Shown: positions 7,745 through 17,561, numbered from the stretch's first letter. The stretch: DNA of 64,000 bases from Geobacter sp. (GCA_003574885.1 PJFC01000009.1:62001-126000), one strand, 5' to 3'. Numbers and translations: made by a program. Notes: generated by a model not told the origin, from the sequence alone.

Positions 7745-9454
7745 CTAGTCGTCCGCCACGGTTACCCGCAGTACTTCCTCGAAGGCAGTGACACCTTCAG
7801 CGAGTTTGGTCAACCCCGACTGCCGCATGGTCTTGATGCCGAGGCGCATTGATTCGCGCTTGATCTCCGCCGTATTGGCGCCGTTCAGAATCAGCTCCCG
7901 GATCTCTTCCAGCATCGGCATGACCTGATAGAAACCGACACGCCCCTTGTAGCCGGTATTGTTGCATTTCGCGCAACCGACCCCTTTATAACAGACGACG
8001 TTCGGAGCCTCTTCAGGAGGGACACCGGCATCAATCAGGGCCTGTACCGGTATATCCTCCGGCTCCTTGCATTCGGAGCAGATTCGCCGCGCCAGGCGCT
8101 GGGCAGTAATGAGGTTGACGGCGGAAGCCACAAGGAACGGCTCGATCCCCATATTGAGCAGACGGTTGATGGTGGCCGGCGCATCGTTGGTGTGGAGGGT
8201 GGAAAGGACCATGTGCCCCGTCAAGGCGGCCTTGATGCCAATTTCTGCAGTTTCAAAGTCACGGATCTCACCGATCATGATGATATCGGGGTCCTGACGA
8301 AGGAAGGACCTCAGGGCAGCAGCAAAATTGAGGCCGATGTCCTCGTGCATCTGAACCTGGTTGATACCGGCAAAGTTGAACTCGACCGGATCCTCGGCGG
8401 TAGAAATGTTTTCCGAAACCTTGTTCAGTTCCGACAAGGCGGAATAGAGGGAAACCGTCTTGCCGCTCCCCGTAGGGCCGGTTACCAGCACCATGCCGAA
8501 CGGTTTATGAATTTCCTTCTGGAAATGGGCAAGGGCCTCCGGCTCATAACCCAGTTTCGTCATGTCGAGTTGCAGGTTTGATTTGTCAAGAAGACGCATG
8601 ACGATCTTTTCGCCAAAGAGGGTCGGCAGGACCGAAACACGGTAATCCATGTCCTTGCCGCCACCCATCTTGATCTTGATACGTCCATCCTGCGGCAGAC
8701 GCCGTTCTGCAATATCCAGTTCCGCCATAATCTTGATACGGGAGGTGATTGCGTTCTTCAGCTTCAGAGGGGGCTTCATCACTTCATAGAGAACGCCGTC
8801 GATCCGGTACCTGACGCGGAATGATCGCTCGTAGGGCTCGATATGAATGTCGCTCGCCTTCTTCTTGATGGCGTCGGTAAGAATCAGGTTGACCAGTTTG
8901 ACGACCGGGGCATCTTCCGTAGCCCTCTCGAGAGATGAAACGTCAACGTCTTCCTCATCGCCGACCACTTCCAGATCATCAAAATCCGACAGGTCACCCA
9001 TAACGTCGGCCAGGGATGCGGACTGGTCGTAATACTTGTCGATTGCCGTCTTGATGGCGGTTTCGGCCGAGACTACCACCTCGACGTTATAACCGGTCAT
9101 GAACTTGATATCGTCGATTGCAAAGATGTTGGACGGATCGCACATGGCGATTATGAGGGTGGAGCCCGCCCTGTTCACCGGTACGATCTGGTATTTTTGC
9201 GCGATGTCGACCGGTATGATCTTTACGACTGCCGGGTCGATCTCGAATTCGGCCAGGTTGATCGAGGGGACACCGTACTGCTTGGAAAGAAACGAGGTGA
9301 GTTCGGGTTCGCTGATCATGTTGTTCTTAATCAGAATGGAGCCAAGACGTAGCTTGCCGCCAGCCGCCTTCTGTTCATCAAGAGCCCCGGCCAACTGTTC
9401 TTTGGTTATCAGATTGTTACGAACCAGGAGTTCACCCAGCCTGCTTGCCTGCAT
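7745..9454 (-). CDS. pilB: Pilus assembly ATPase PilB
   Basis: PilB powers pilus extension. The N-terminal GSPII_E_N (MshEN) domain begins QASRLGELLVRNNLI and has the paired ~30-residue repeats that bind c-di-GMP in related ATPases. The core has GPTGSGKT, an Asp box TAEDPVEF, Walker B IIMIGEIRD, His box MVLSTLHTND, and a tetracysteine zinc site (CSEC ... CAKC). The start at 9454 is chosen because GGATGGAGAG precedes the ATG; a TTG seven codons upstream is possible but weaker. The gene begins 43 bp after the aroE stop. Confidence 0.94.
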   Translation of the reverse strand: MQASRLGELLVRNNLITKEQLAGALDEQKAAGGKLRLGSILIKNNMISEPELTSFLSKQYGVPSINLAEFEIDPAVVKIIPVDIAQKYQIVPVNRAGSTLIIAMCDPSNIFAIDDIKFMTGYNVEVVVSAETAIKTAIDKYYDQSASLADVMGDLSDFDDLEVVGDEEDVDVSSLERATEDAPVVKLVNLILTDAIKKKASDIHIEPYERSFRVRYRIDGVLYEVMKPPLKLKNAITSRIKIMAELDIAERRLPQDGRIKIKMGGGKDMDYRVSVLPTLFGEKIVMRLLDKSNLQLDMTKLGYEPEALAHFQKEIHKPFGMVLVTGPTGSGKTVSLYSALSELNKVSENISTAEDPVEFNFAGINQVQMHEDIGLNFAAALRSFLRQDPDIIMIGEIRDFETAEIGIKAALTGHMVLSTLHTNDAPATINRLLNMGIEPFLVASAVNLITAQRLARRICSECKEPEDIPVQALIDAGVPPEEAPNVVCYKGVGCAKCNNTGYKGRVGFYQVMPMLEEIRELILNGANTAEIKRESMRLGIKTMRQSGLTKLAEGVTAFEEVLRVTVADD

Positions 9455-9497
9455 ACGCTCTCCATCCTCAACCAATTAAATAGGGGGCTCGCAAATA

Positions 9498-10397
9498 CTA
9501 TTTTGAATATACTTCGTTGTCAAGCATATCTTGGCCGCCAAGCGCCGCCATTAGACGCGATTTCATCAGGCCATTTGGCGGTTCACACCCTGTCCAGAAA
9601 CTGAAAGCGGCTTCTCCCTGTGCGGCCAGCATGCCGACACCATTGGCCGAACGGAGGGAGTTCCTTCGTGCCTCGGCAAGGAGCGGAGTCAGGGCGGGAC
9701 TGTAGACCATGTCATACACACATGCGCAAGGAGCCATGGGAGCCAGGTCGACACCGTCAAACGTTGTGCCGCCAAGGCCGACAGCCGTCGTGTTGATGAG
9801 CAGATCAACGTCCTTCAATCTCTGGTCACCCTTCAGTATATCCAGTGGGGAAACAGCAAGATTTGCACCAGAAAAGGCCGATCTGAAATCCGCAACTAAG
9901 CGCTCAGCTTTATCCGGCGTACGGTTTGCTACAATGACAGACGCGGCACCTGCCCGGCAAAGGCCTACTATTGCGGCACGCGCAGCTCCTCCGGCCCCCA
10001 GAAGCAGTACTCTGCTCCCCTTGATGTCGAATTCAAGATCATCTTGCAACGATGTAATGAGACCCGCGGCGTCGGTATTGTGACCTGTCAGGCGATCTCC
10101 TTCCCGCTTGACCGTATTGACTGCCCCGATGAGTCTGGCCTCATCGGACAGGATGTCAAGTAAACCGACAATCGCTTCCTTGTGGGGGATCGTCACGTTG
10201 AATCCCGTTACACCGAGAGCCCGCAAGCCGTCCACCGCTTTCCGGAGGTTTTCAGGAGCCACCGGAAACGGCACGTAGACATAATCCAGCCCCAGCGCGA
10301 CGCATGCTGCATTCTGCATCAGTGGTGAGAGCGAATGGGCTACAGGCCAGCCGATTATGCCGAGAATGCCGGTTTTCCCCGTAAGGTTAGTGTTCAT
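9498..10397 (-). CDS. aroE: Shikimate dehydrogenase
   Basis: AroE reduces 3-dehydroshikimate with NADPH in aromatic amino acid synthesis. It has 299 residues. The shikimate site is shown by HSLSP, the catalytic Lys in TIPHKE, and Asn/Asp in AVNTV and HNTDAAG. The NADP site is GAGGAARA followed by NRTPDKA, whose Arg and Thr fit NADP preference. The ATG overlaps the TGA of the upstream DUF2723 gene (ATGA), so it is translationally coupled to that gene. Nothing suggests a pilus function; it is probably only co-transcribed with pilB. Confidence 0.95.
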   Translation of the reverse strand: MNTNLTGKTGILGIIGWPVAHSLSPLMQNAACVALGLDYVYVPFPVAPENLRKAVDGLRALGVTGFNVTIPHKEAIVGLLDILSDEARLIGAVNTVKREGDRLTGHNTDAAGLITSLQDDLEFDIKGSRVLLLGAGGAARAAIVGLCRAGAASVIVANRTPDKAERLVADFRSAFSGANLAVSPLDILKGDQRLKDVDLLINTTAVGLGGTTFDGVDLAPMAPCACVYDMVYSPALTPLLAEARRNSLRSANGVGMLAAQGEAAFSFWTGCEPPNGLMKSRLMAALGGQDMLDNEVYSK

Positions 10398-12265
10398 TGG
10401 AGATTGTACCCGTTAAGGATGCCTGCTACCTGGCCTTGCAACTCCGGTGAGATCTGTTCGGCCCACCGAAGCTCCCCAATCCCTTCAGCAATCCTTCCAA
10501 GACGCAAGAGCATGTCCCCCGCCTCCATGTGACTGGTGGCGTAGATGAGAATGGCTTTCCCCGTATCAAGATCGCGAAAGAACATATCTCCGGACAGACC
10601 GCGCTGTGCATAAAGCCTCCAGACGGACTGATCCGGAGGGAGGAACAGGGCGCCGGAAAGCCTGCCGAGCCGATAGCAGATGCCGGCCTGCTGCAGGGTG
10701 TAATTGCTCAGGCCGATGGAATACCTTGTGGAGAAATCGATATAGACCGGCCGGCGTTCGAGCTGCTCATCTATCGCCATCCGGAGCACATCTTCCGGTG
10801 CGTAGTTTTCCAGGGGAACGTTGCGGAGCCTGCTGTATCGGAACACACGGGGGAACGAATCAAGGTACCAGGTGAAAACCAGGTGGGGAGAATGCAGCAG
10901 GTCCACGTCTTCCCGCATTTTCTCAACACCCTGCAGATACCAGAGCGGGAAAGCACCACTGTCCCCCCAGGTAAACAGGGCAGTCCCCTGGGGGAGCGTG
11001 CGGAGCGAGTTTGAAGCATAGTCATAGGCGATGTAGTTTTCATGCTGGTCGTTCTCGACATAATTGCGCGCGCAAATCGTGACAGGTAAAGCCGCGATCA
11101 ACAGCATGGTTGCGAACCTGACCGACAGACGGTGCGGGTAGTCGTTGGGGATCGCCTCAAAAAATGTCTTCACGACAATAAACATCCCCAGTCCGACAAA
11201 TACTGCCGAGAGGAGATAGAGCGGCGTGAAAAATTCTTCCGTCAGGAATATCAGATCGGGCAGGGTATTGAAATACCCGACGATAACCAGCATGAACACC
11301 AGCAGTCCCAGCAGATAGGCGAGTATCTCGTCGCGCCGTTTCCTGAAAAAGAAGAACAGTCCGACGAGGAGCAACACCATCCCGACTGCGGTGAATTCGA
11401 AGGGGATATTGAAGGCATTCAGCTGTGCCAGGAGGAGCTTCAGATCCCGATCCGGTTTATCCGTGGGGTACCCTTTGCGAAGGAAATGCCAGAGGAACTG
11501 GGTGAGAGTCTTGGGGTCCCCCCAGTTGAGGAGCGGTTCACGCACCGCCCGCACCGGCAGGTGAAGGTGGACGGAAAAGCCGAGCAGGGCAAAGGTCACG
11601 GCAAGGATTATCTCCTTTACACGCCCGATGATCCGCCAGTCCAGGGAGATTATCAGAAAGGCGAACGACGGAACGAGCAGGACCATGGTCTGGTGGGCAC
11701 CGAAACCGAGTCCGCAGAGGAATGTCCCGAGATAGATATAGAATGGCCGCTCATCACCAAGACGGTAGTGGTCTCTCCAGAGGAGGAGCAGATAGAAGAT
11801 CATCGCCGCCAGGAACGATATGAGGGGATAGGGCTTGTCATGGTTGGACTGCAGCCAGAGACGCGCTGAAAAGGCAAACGTCAGTGCGGCACCGAGGGCG
11901 ATGATTTTCTTCAGGTGGCGGGAAGTTGCTTCGTCCGATGTCAATTCTTCGTTCTGCAGGAGATGGTATGCCAGGAGATAGACACCATAGCAGGCGACAG
12001 CCGCGGAAACGGCCGTGGCGATGTTCACCCTGAAAGCAAAATTGCCGAAGGGGAGATAGGTGAACGGCCTGGCATAATTGATGAAGAGCGGATAGCCGGG
12101 AGAATGGGCGGAGCCGAGGGAATAAATGGCGGTGAGGAATTCACCGCTGTCGAAAAAAGTAACAGACGGAGCAAGAGTCAGCAGGTAGAAAAATAGTGGG
12201 ATAACAACCGATGCCACGGCGAACGGGTCAATACGATGCTGAATATCTGAAAGCCGACGACTCAT
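10394..12265 (-). CDS. DUF2723 family membrane protein (TMEM260-like, GT-C fold candidate)
   Basis: This is a 623-residue protein with about ten to twelve hydrophobic helices and a C-terminal soluble part of ~200 residues. The N-terminal loop after the first helix has LAPSVTFFDSGEFLTAIYSLG followed by HSPGYPLF; the acidic residue placed there is characteristic of GT-C glycosyltransferases, and DUF2723 is grouped with them (eukaryotic TMEM260 is an O-mannosyltransferase). The ATG at 12265 follows a G-rich stretch; an in-frame extension upstream would overlap the previous gene heavily. Next to a flippase-like gene and the pilus operon, a role in glycosylating a surface protein is possible but unproven. 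Confidence 0.75.
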   Translation of the reverse strand: MSRRLSDIQHRIDPFAVASVVIPLFFYLLTLAPSVTFFDSGEFLTAIYSLGSAHSPGYPLFINYARPFTYLPFGNFAFRVNIATAVSAAVACYGVYLLAYHLLQNEELTSDEATSRHLKKIIALGAALTFAFSARLWLQSNHDKPYPLISFLAAMIFYLLLLWRDHYRLGDERPFYIYLGTFLCGLGFGAHQTMVLLVPSFAFLIISLDWRIIGRVKEIILAVTFALLGFSVHLHLPVRAVREPLLNWGDPKTLTQFLWHFLRKGYPTDKPDRDLKLLLAQLNAFNIPFEFTAVGMVLLLVGLFFFFRKRRDEILAYLLGLLVFMLVIVGYFNTLPDLIFLTEEFFTPLYLLSAVFVGLGMFIVVKTFFEAIPNDYPHRLSVRFATMLLIAALPVTICARNYVENDQHENYIAYDYASNSLRTLPQGTALFTWGDSGAFPLWYLQGVEKMREDVDLLHSPHLVFTWYLDSFPRVFRYSRLRNVPLENYAPEDVLRMAIDEQLERRPVYIDFSTRYSIGLSNYTLQQAGICYRLGRLSGALFLPPDQSVWRLYAQRGLSGDMFFRDLDTGKAILIYATSHMEAGDMLLRLGRIAEGIGELRWAEQISPELQGQVAGILNGYNLQ

Positions 12266-12317
12266 ACCCCCCCACACGTGTCCGAATAGTACCCGAACCC
12301 TGAGAAAAAAGATTGCC

Positions 12318-13331
12318 TTACTCTCTGCCGGAACGTCCCTCGATCCCCCTGAGGGAGATGTTGTCGCGCCAGAGGAAATAGAACCCTGCCAGGATGACGG
12401 GGAAAAAATTAATGCCGTGCATGACGAGCGCCACGCTGAGCGCCTTTTCACGCTGCACGTTGAACGCCAGCAGGCCGTAGACGCACGCCGCATGATAGGT
12501 TCCGACATAACCGGGTGATGCCGGCACCATCACGGCAAAAACCAGGAAGACCATGATCAGCATGGATGCCGTGACGGGCAGCGTAATACCGAAGGACCTC
12601 AGCACCAGGTCAACGGGCCAGATCGCGGTGCTCCAGATTACCAGGGACGAAACGAAAAGCGCCGCAAGTTCCCCCGGCTTGACCGACAGTCGGATCCCGG
12701 CGATGAACGAACCGAGAAGTGGTATGATTTTCTCGCTGATGCGGGCCGGAAATGGTCGCAACAAACGTCCCAGCATATCCAGGGTCCAGTGGGTGCGCCG
12801 CTTGAGCACCACGAGAAAGGCAATGACAACGACATAGAGAGCAAGAGTAACGTATCCCCCCAGCTTGAGCCCCTCCTGCACCTTTTCCATCCCCGGAGGG
12901 AGCTGGACGGTAAAGAACGTTACGACGAGGATCAGGAGCACGGTGAAGCCATCGAACAGGCGGTCCAGAACCAATGTGGCAAAAACCGAACTGGAATCGA
13001 GCTGCTCCTTGTCGGCAAGGACGTAGGCCCTGACAAATTCACCGAGACGCGCCGGCAGCAGGTTGTTAGCCATGTAACCGATGATGGTTGCCGGAAAGAG
13101 GTTCGCCAGGGCGGTCTCTTTCTGGGGGAGAAGCAGGTAGCGCCAGCGAATGGCGCGACAATAGTAACTGACAAAGGTGAGCAGCACCGAAGGGACAAGG
13201 TAGCGGTAATCCATGGAGCGGAACGCCGCCAGCACCTGCCGGCCGTCGATCTGCCTGAATAGCAAGACAAGCATGACGGCACTGATACCGATGCCGATCC
13301 AGAGACGTTTATCGACGCCGGCCCTAGCCAT
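12318..13331 (-). CDS. Flippase-like integral membrane protein (LPG synthase TM / UPF0104 family)
   Basis: This protein of ~337 residues has about eight transmembrane helices and matches the family of lysylphosphatidylglycerol-synthase membrane domains. Family landmarks are YYCRAIRWRYLL, a NNLLPARLGEFVRAY motif and the C-terminal PASPGYVGTYHAACVYGLL. Members lacking the soluble synthase domain, as here, are thought to move lipids or lipid-linked sugars across membranes. The start at 13331 overlaps the ribF stop by 8 bp and has GGAG nine bases upstream; an ATG two codons earlier and a GTG eight codons earlier are alternatives. The substrate is unknown. Confidence 0.78.
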   Translation of the reverse strand: MARAGVDKRLWIGIGISAVMLVLLFRQIDGRQVLAAFRSMDYRYLVPSVLLTFVSYYCRAIRWRYLLLPQKETALANLFPATIIGYMANNLLPARLGEFVRAYVLADKEQLDSSSVFATLVLDRLFDGFTVLLILVVTFFTVQLPPGMEKVQEGLKLGGYVTLALYVVVIAFLVVLKRRTHWTLDMLGRLLRPFPARISEKIIPLLGSFIAGIRLSVKPGELAALFVSSLVIWSTAIWPVDLVLRSFGITLPVTASMLIMVFLVFAVMVPASPGYVGTYHAACVYGLLAFNVQREKALSVALVMHGINFFPVILAGFYFLWRDNISLRGIEGRSGRE

Positions 13332-14295
13332 TATCATCTGCTCCAAGGTACTCACGATACGCGATTATCGTCACATCACGCAGGATCTCCCGGCAGCGTC
13401 TTATATCATCACCGATAGCCTGTGCAAGTGACGCGACATCGGGGAACTTCTTTTCACCGCGAATGCGATCCACGAAATATAGCCGCAAATCCTTTCCGTA
13501 GAGGTCGCCGTCGAAATCGAAGACAAAGACCTCTATGGAGCAGGCGGTATCGTCAAAGGTCGGGTTGTCGCCGATATTGCACGCCCCATCATAGATATGG
13601 TCATCCACCTTGACCTTGACTGCGTATACGCCGAAGGCGGGGATCAACTCCTTGTCCGTTGCAAGGTTGGCAGTCGGGAATCCGATATCCTTCCCCCGGC
13701 TGTGCCCGTGTACCACCTTCCCCGCGAGTGAGAAATGCCGGCCGAGAAGGGACACGACATCCTTCACCCTCCCCTCCAGGATAAGGCGCCGCACCATGCT
13801 GCTGCTGTAAACCGTTTCGCCTGTTCCGATCGGTGCCAGCACCTCGACGGAAAACCCCATCTCACTCCCCAGCCGTTGCAGAAAAGCGACATCCCCTTCC
13901 CTGTTGCGGCCGAACGCGTAATCATAGCCGATGATCAGTTTCCGTGCCCCGATCCGGCCAACCAGAATGTCACGCACGAACTCAGTTGCGCTGATGGATG
14001 CGAATTCGGGGGTAAAGGGGAGCACCACCAGGTAATCGACCCCGGAAGCCTCTATGAGGCTCTCTTTTTCAGAGTAAGTATTGATGAGGCGCACGTCCCT
14101 GCCAACCGGAAGGACCTTGAGCGGATGGGGAGCAAAAGTGATGACTACCGATACCCCCCCCATGTCAGCTGCCGCCTTCTTCAACCGGCGGAACATCTCC
14201 CGGTGCCCCAGGTGTACACCGTCGAAATTGCCGATGGTGACCGCTGCGTTGGGGAGTTGCTCCCGTATTTCATCTATGCTGCGGTATATGATCAT
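13324..14295 (-). CDS. ribF: Bifunctional riboflavin kinase / FAD synthetase
   Basis: RibF converts riboflavin to FMN and then FAD. It has 323 residues. The N-terminal nucleotidyltransferase domain has TIGNFDGVHLGHREM (HxGH type) and a later SSSMVRRLI motif. The C-terminal kinase domain has HSRGKDIGFPTANL (PTAN motif), GVYAV and IEVFVFDFDGDLYG. Length is normal. It lies 26 bp after tatC and overlaps the following flippase-like gene, so it is part of the same minus-strand run. Confidence 0.95.
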   Translation of the reverse strand: MIIYRSIDEIREQLPNAAVTIGNFDGVHLGHREMFRRLKKAAADMGGVSVVITFAPHPLKVLPVGRDVRLINTYSEKESLIEASGVDYLVVLPFTPEFASISATEFVRDILVGRIGARKLIIGYDYAFGRNREGDVAFLQRLGSEMGFSVEVLAPIGTGETVYSSSMVRRLILEGRVKDVVSLLGRHFSLAGKVVHGHSRGKDIGFPTANLATDKELIPAFGVYAVKVKVDDHIYDGACNIGDNPTFDDTACSIEVFVFDFDGDLYGKDLRLYFVDRIRGEKKFPDVASLAQAIGDDIRRCREILRDVTIIAYREYLGADDNG

Positions 14296-14321
14296 GACGT
14301 GACGGTAATTCCTTTGAATAA

Positions 14322-15158
14322 TCAGGCGGCTTCGGCCGCCAGCGGTTTTTTCCTGCCAAACAGGAGAGCTACCCAGATACTCACTTCATACATGAGGTAA
14401 AGAGGGACCATAATGACAAACATGGTAATAAGATCGGCATGGAAAGCGGCTATGATGGCACTGGCCAACAGGGCATACTTTCGATTGCGGGCAAGCAGGC
14501 GGTAATTGACGATCCCCAACCGTGACAGAAGGAGGGAGAGGATGGGGAGTTCGAATATGAGGCCGAAGATAAGGATCAGCCGCAGGCAGAAATCGATATA
14601 GGCACTCAGGTTGAACCAGCTCTGCAACCCCTTTGATTCGTAGGAGAGCGAAAAATTAATGATTACCGGCCAGATTACAATGAGGAAAAAGAGGGCTCCT
14701 ATGCAGAAGCAAATGGTGCTCACCGTCACGAAGGGGACAACGAGACGCTTCTCCTTGCGGGTAAGCCCCGGAGCGATAAAAAGCCAGAGCTGGTAAAAGA
14801 CTATGGGGAGGGTAAGAATCAACCCGGCGATAACGGAGATCTTGCACTGGATGAAAAAAGGCTCAAGTGGCGCACTGTAGTTGAGACGTCGCTCCCGGAC
14901 CGGCGCGGTGACTTCCCTGTCCAGCTGATACCGCTGGTACACCCCGGGATACCGCAGCTTCACCTCATCGTAGACCCGTTTCTTTATCTCGGTAAGATAG
15001 GTTTTCCCCGTCAGGGGCTTTTCGACGAAGTTGAGCACGTCGCTGGAAAAGTTCCACGACACCCCCATGCCAATTACCACTGCGACGACGATGATGATCA
15101 GGCGTCGACGCAACTCCACCAGATGTTCTATGAACGGCATGGCCGTGTTTTCTCTCAT
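14322..15158 (-). CDS. tatC: Sec-independent protein translocase TatC with enlarged first periplasmic loop
   Basis: TatC recognises twin-arginine signal peptides in the inner membrane. Six helices are visible over 278 residues, starting PFIEHLVELRRRL as in all TatC. Conserved Glu in TRKEKRLV, FIAPGL and FELPIL are kept. Two features are unusual. The first periplasmic loop carries about 30 extra charged residues (YLTEIKKRVYDEV to RERRLNYSAPLEPFF). The last loop reads AAFHADLIT where most TatC have TPPD. The start could also be the ATG at 15140. No tatA is adjacent. Confidence 0.9.
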   Translation of the reverse strand: MRENTAMPFIEHLVELRRRLIIIVVAVVIGMGVSWNFSSDVLNFVEKPLTGKTYLTEIKKRVYDEVKLRYPGVYQRYQLDREVTAPVRERRLNYSAPLEPFFIQCKISVIAGLILTLPIVFYQLWLFIAPGLTRKEKRLVVPFVTVSTICFCIGALFFLIVIWPVIINFSLSYESKGLQSWFNLSAYIDFCLRLILIFGLIFELPILSLLLSRLGIVNYRLLARNRKYALLASAIIAAFHADLITMFVIMVPLYLMYEVSIWVALLFGRKKPLAAEAA

Positions 15159-15234
15159 GGTACCCAGTGAACTGCTTTAAGGTTTGCAAAACCAATCGAT
15201 CATAACACAGCGGTTCACCGCCACGCAACTGCTT

Positions 15235-17493
15235 TCACCGTCGGCGCCGGCCACCGGAGCCCCCCTTCTCCCCGGAACCACCCGCCTTTTTAACACGCGG
15301 CCGTTTCCCTTTGACCGGTATGCGGGGGTATTCCTCCCTATTTCCATTCCCCTTTACGGTCGATTGCACCGATTCGGTTCCTGCCAGCACAAATTCGATC
15401 TGCTTCCGCTCCATGCTGACGCTTGCCACCCGAACCCGCACCTGGTCACCGATGCGGTACGTCGTTCGGGACCGCTCACCGACAAGGGAGTGCTGTTTCT
15501 CAATATAACGGTAGAAATCATGGGGCAACGTGGATATATGCACCATCCCTTCGACAAAGAGTTCAACAAGCTCGATGAACAGGCCAAAGGAGGTCACGCC
15601 GCTGATGATACCGTCGAATTCATCGCCAACCTTGTCCGCCATGAACTGCACCTTCTTCAGTTCGACAATCTCCCGCTCCGCCTCCATGGCCACCCGCTCC
15701 CGCTTGCTCGTGTGGGAAGCCGTTTCCGGCAGGGTTTCGGCCAGGCGTTCCAGGTCCTGCTTGCGCAGGGTTTTGGCAATAGCCCCCTTCAGGATACGAT
15801 GGACGACCAGGTCGGGGTAACGGCGGATAGGTGAGGTGAAATGGGTGTAGCACGGTGCCGCAAGGCCGAAGTGGCCGAGATTCTCATCCGAATAGCGGGC
15901 CTGCTTCATGCAGCGGAGCAGAACTTCGTTGATCATCCGCTCTTCCGGCTTCCCTTCCGCCTGATCAAGAAGTTTCTGCAGCTCGGCAGGCGAAACGGTT
16001 TCCTCCCCGAGGCGCAGCTGGTACCCGAAATTGAAGACAAAATCGCGGAAGTCACGCAGCTTCTCCTGATCGGGGGATTCGTGGACCCGATAGAGTGACG
16101 GAATCCCCTGGGATTCGAGGTGAGTGGCCACGGCCTCGTTGGCCGCCAGCATAAACTCCTCGATAATGCGATGGGCAAGATTCCGCTCGGCCTTGATGAT
16201 GGCTTCTGTCTGCCCCTGGAGATCGAGTACGATCTGGGGCTCGGGAAGGTCGAAATCGATGCTTCCCCGTTGCCGGCGCCTGGCGGTGAGGCGCAGGGAC
16301 AACTCCTCCATCAGAGTCAGGTCGTCGAGTAGATGGGCATACTGCTTACGGAGTTCCTGATCCTTGTCGACCAGAACCCCCTTGACCTGGGTATAGGTAA
16401 GGCGTGCGGCGCTCCTGATGATACTGGGATAGAAAGCGGTCGATACCGGTAAGCCGCTTCTGTCGAAGACTATTTCCGCCGTCAGGGTAAGGCGGTCAAC
16501 CTGGGGGTTCAGGGAGCAGATGCCGTTGGACAGCTCTTCCGGCAGCATCGGTATGCACCGGTCGGGGAAATAGACCGAGGTCCCCCGCAGGTAGGCTTCG
16601 CCGTCCAACGCCGACCCGGCACGCACGTAATGGGCGACATCTGCGATGGAAACCCGGAGACGGATCTTGCCTCCCCCTTCCCTGCTGACCGAAACCGCGT
16701 CATCGAAATCACGGGCCGTTTCACCGTCAATGGTGACCGTCGGGAACTCCCGCAGGTCAACTCTCCCCGCGATGTCATCCGTACCGACTACATCGGCAAC
16801 GGCCCGTGCCTCGGCAACCACGTCTTCGGGAAACTGGTACGGCAGGTCATGCTTCCTGATAATGGTCAGGACCTCAACTTCCGGATCGTCACTCGAACCG
16901 AGCACCTCGACGATCCGGGCGGTCGGCCCGCTCCTGTCAGTGGGATAGTTGATGATGCGCGCAACCACCATCTGCCCGGATTTGGCATCACTTTCAGCTC
17001 GGGGAGGGATGATGAGCTCCCTCGTGACCCGTTGATCGTCCGGTATCACCACCCCGTGATCGCCCGTTGTCAGGAAGCGCCCGACGATGGTGGTATGCAC
17101 CCGCTCAACAATCCGCATGAGCCGCCCTTCCCGTTTGCCGCCACGTCCGCGGGGCGCTGCCATTGCTTCGACCAGGTCGCCATGCATGGCTTCCCGCAGG
17201 TAACGGGCCGGGATAAAAAGATCTTCCCCTCCATCATCGGGAGTGACGAACCCATACCCGTCCCGGTGAACGGAGAGCCTTCCGGTGATACCGTGGGACG
17301 CAACCGCAACGCCGTAGCGGTTCCCCTGCTGCCTGACGAGCTCGCCCCGCTCCACCATCCGGTCGAGGTACGCCTTGAACTTGGCGCGCTGTCCCTTGGT
17401 CACTCCCAGGAGTTGCATAAGATCCCGGAAAGGACGAAAAGCGCCAGGGTTATCTCGAAACAACCCCAGAATTTTTTCCCTGTTTATCGCCAT
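15235..17493 (-). CDS. rnr: Ribonuclease R
   Basis: This 3'-5' exoribonuclease of 752 residues degrades structured RNA. It has an N-terminal winged helix (about 1-65), cold-shock domains with DGYGFVTPDDGGEDLFIP, a catalytic RNB domain with the acidic cluster RDFDDAVS and the segment YFPDRCIPMLPEELSN, an S1 domain (GIISGVTSFGLFIEL) and a Lys/Arg/Gly-rich tail. The ATG is preceded by CAGGAGAG. It probably heads the minus-strand run toward tatC and ribF. It is divergent from the transglycosylase gene, with a promoter and palindromes in the shared upstream region. Confidence 0.96.
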   Translation of the reverse strand: MAINREKILGLFRDNPGAFRPFRDLMQLLGVTKGQRAKFKAYLDRMVERGELVRQQGNRYGVAVASHGITGRLSVHRDGYGFVTPDDGGEDLFIPARYLREAMHGDLVEAMAAPRGRGGKREGRLMRIVERVHTTIVGRFLTTGDHGVVIPDDQRVTRELIIPPRAESDAKSGQMVVARIINYPTDRSGPTARIVEVLGSSDDPEVEVLTIIRKHDLPYQFPEDVVAEARAVADVVGTDDIAGRVDLREFPTVTIDGETARDFDDAVSVSREGGGKIRLRVSIADVAHYVRAGSALDGEAYLRGTSVYFPDRCIPMLPEELSNGICSLNPQVDRLTLTAEIVFDRSGLPVSTAFYPSIIRSAARLTYTQVKGVLVDKDQELRKQYAHLLDDLTLMEELSLRLTARRRQRGSIDFDLPEPQIVLDLQGQTEAIIKAERNLAHRIIEEFMLAANEAVATHLESQGIPSLYRVHESPDQEKLRDFRDFVFNFGYQLRLGEETVSPAELQKLLDQAEGKPEERMINEVLLRCMKQARYSDENLGHFGLAAPCYTHFTSPIRRYPDLVVHRILKGAIAKTLRKQDLERLAETLPETASHTSKRERVAMEAEREIVELKKVQFMADKVGDEFDGIISGVTSFGLFIELVELFVEGMVHISTLPHDFYRYIEKQHSLVGERSRTTYRIGDQVRVRVASVSMERKQIEFVLAGTESVQSTVKGNGNREEYPRIPVKGKRPRVKKAGGSGEKGGSGGRRRR

Positions 17494-17529
17494 ACCGCTC
17501 TCCTGAAGAATTCACCCGAATTGCGGTTG

Positions 17530-17558
17530 AATATGCTCAAATAACCTCCCATTGTCAA
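17530..17558 (-). promoter_or_regulatory. Predicted sigma-70 promoter of rnr
   Basis: On the minus strand TTGACA (17558-17553) is separated by 17 bp from CATATT (17535-17530). Transcription would start about 30 bases ahead of the rnr ATG. The -35 box lies only 3 bp from the edge of the palindrome at 17562-17575. Confidence 0.65.
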
Positions 17559-17561
17559 ACA

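Noticed and set aside
9455-9475. TTG start for pilB seven codons upstream
   Set aside because: The ATG at 9454 has a better-placed GGAG and gives the usual N-terminus of the family (MQASRLGELL).
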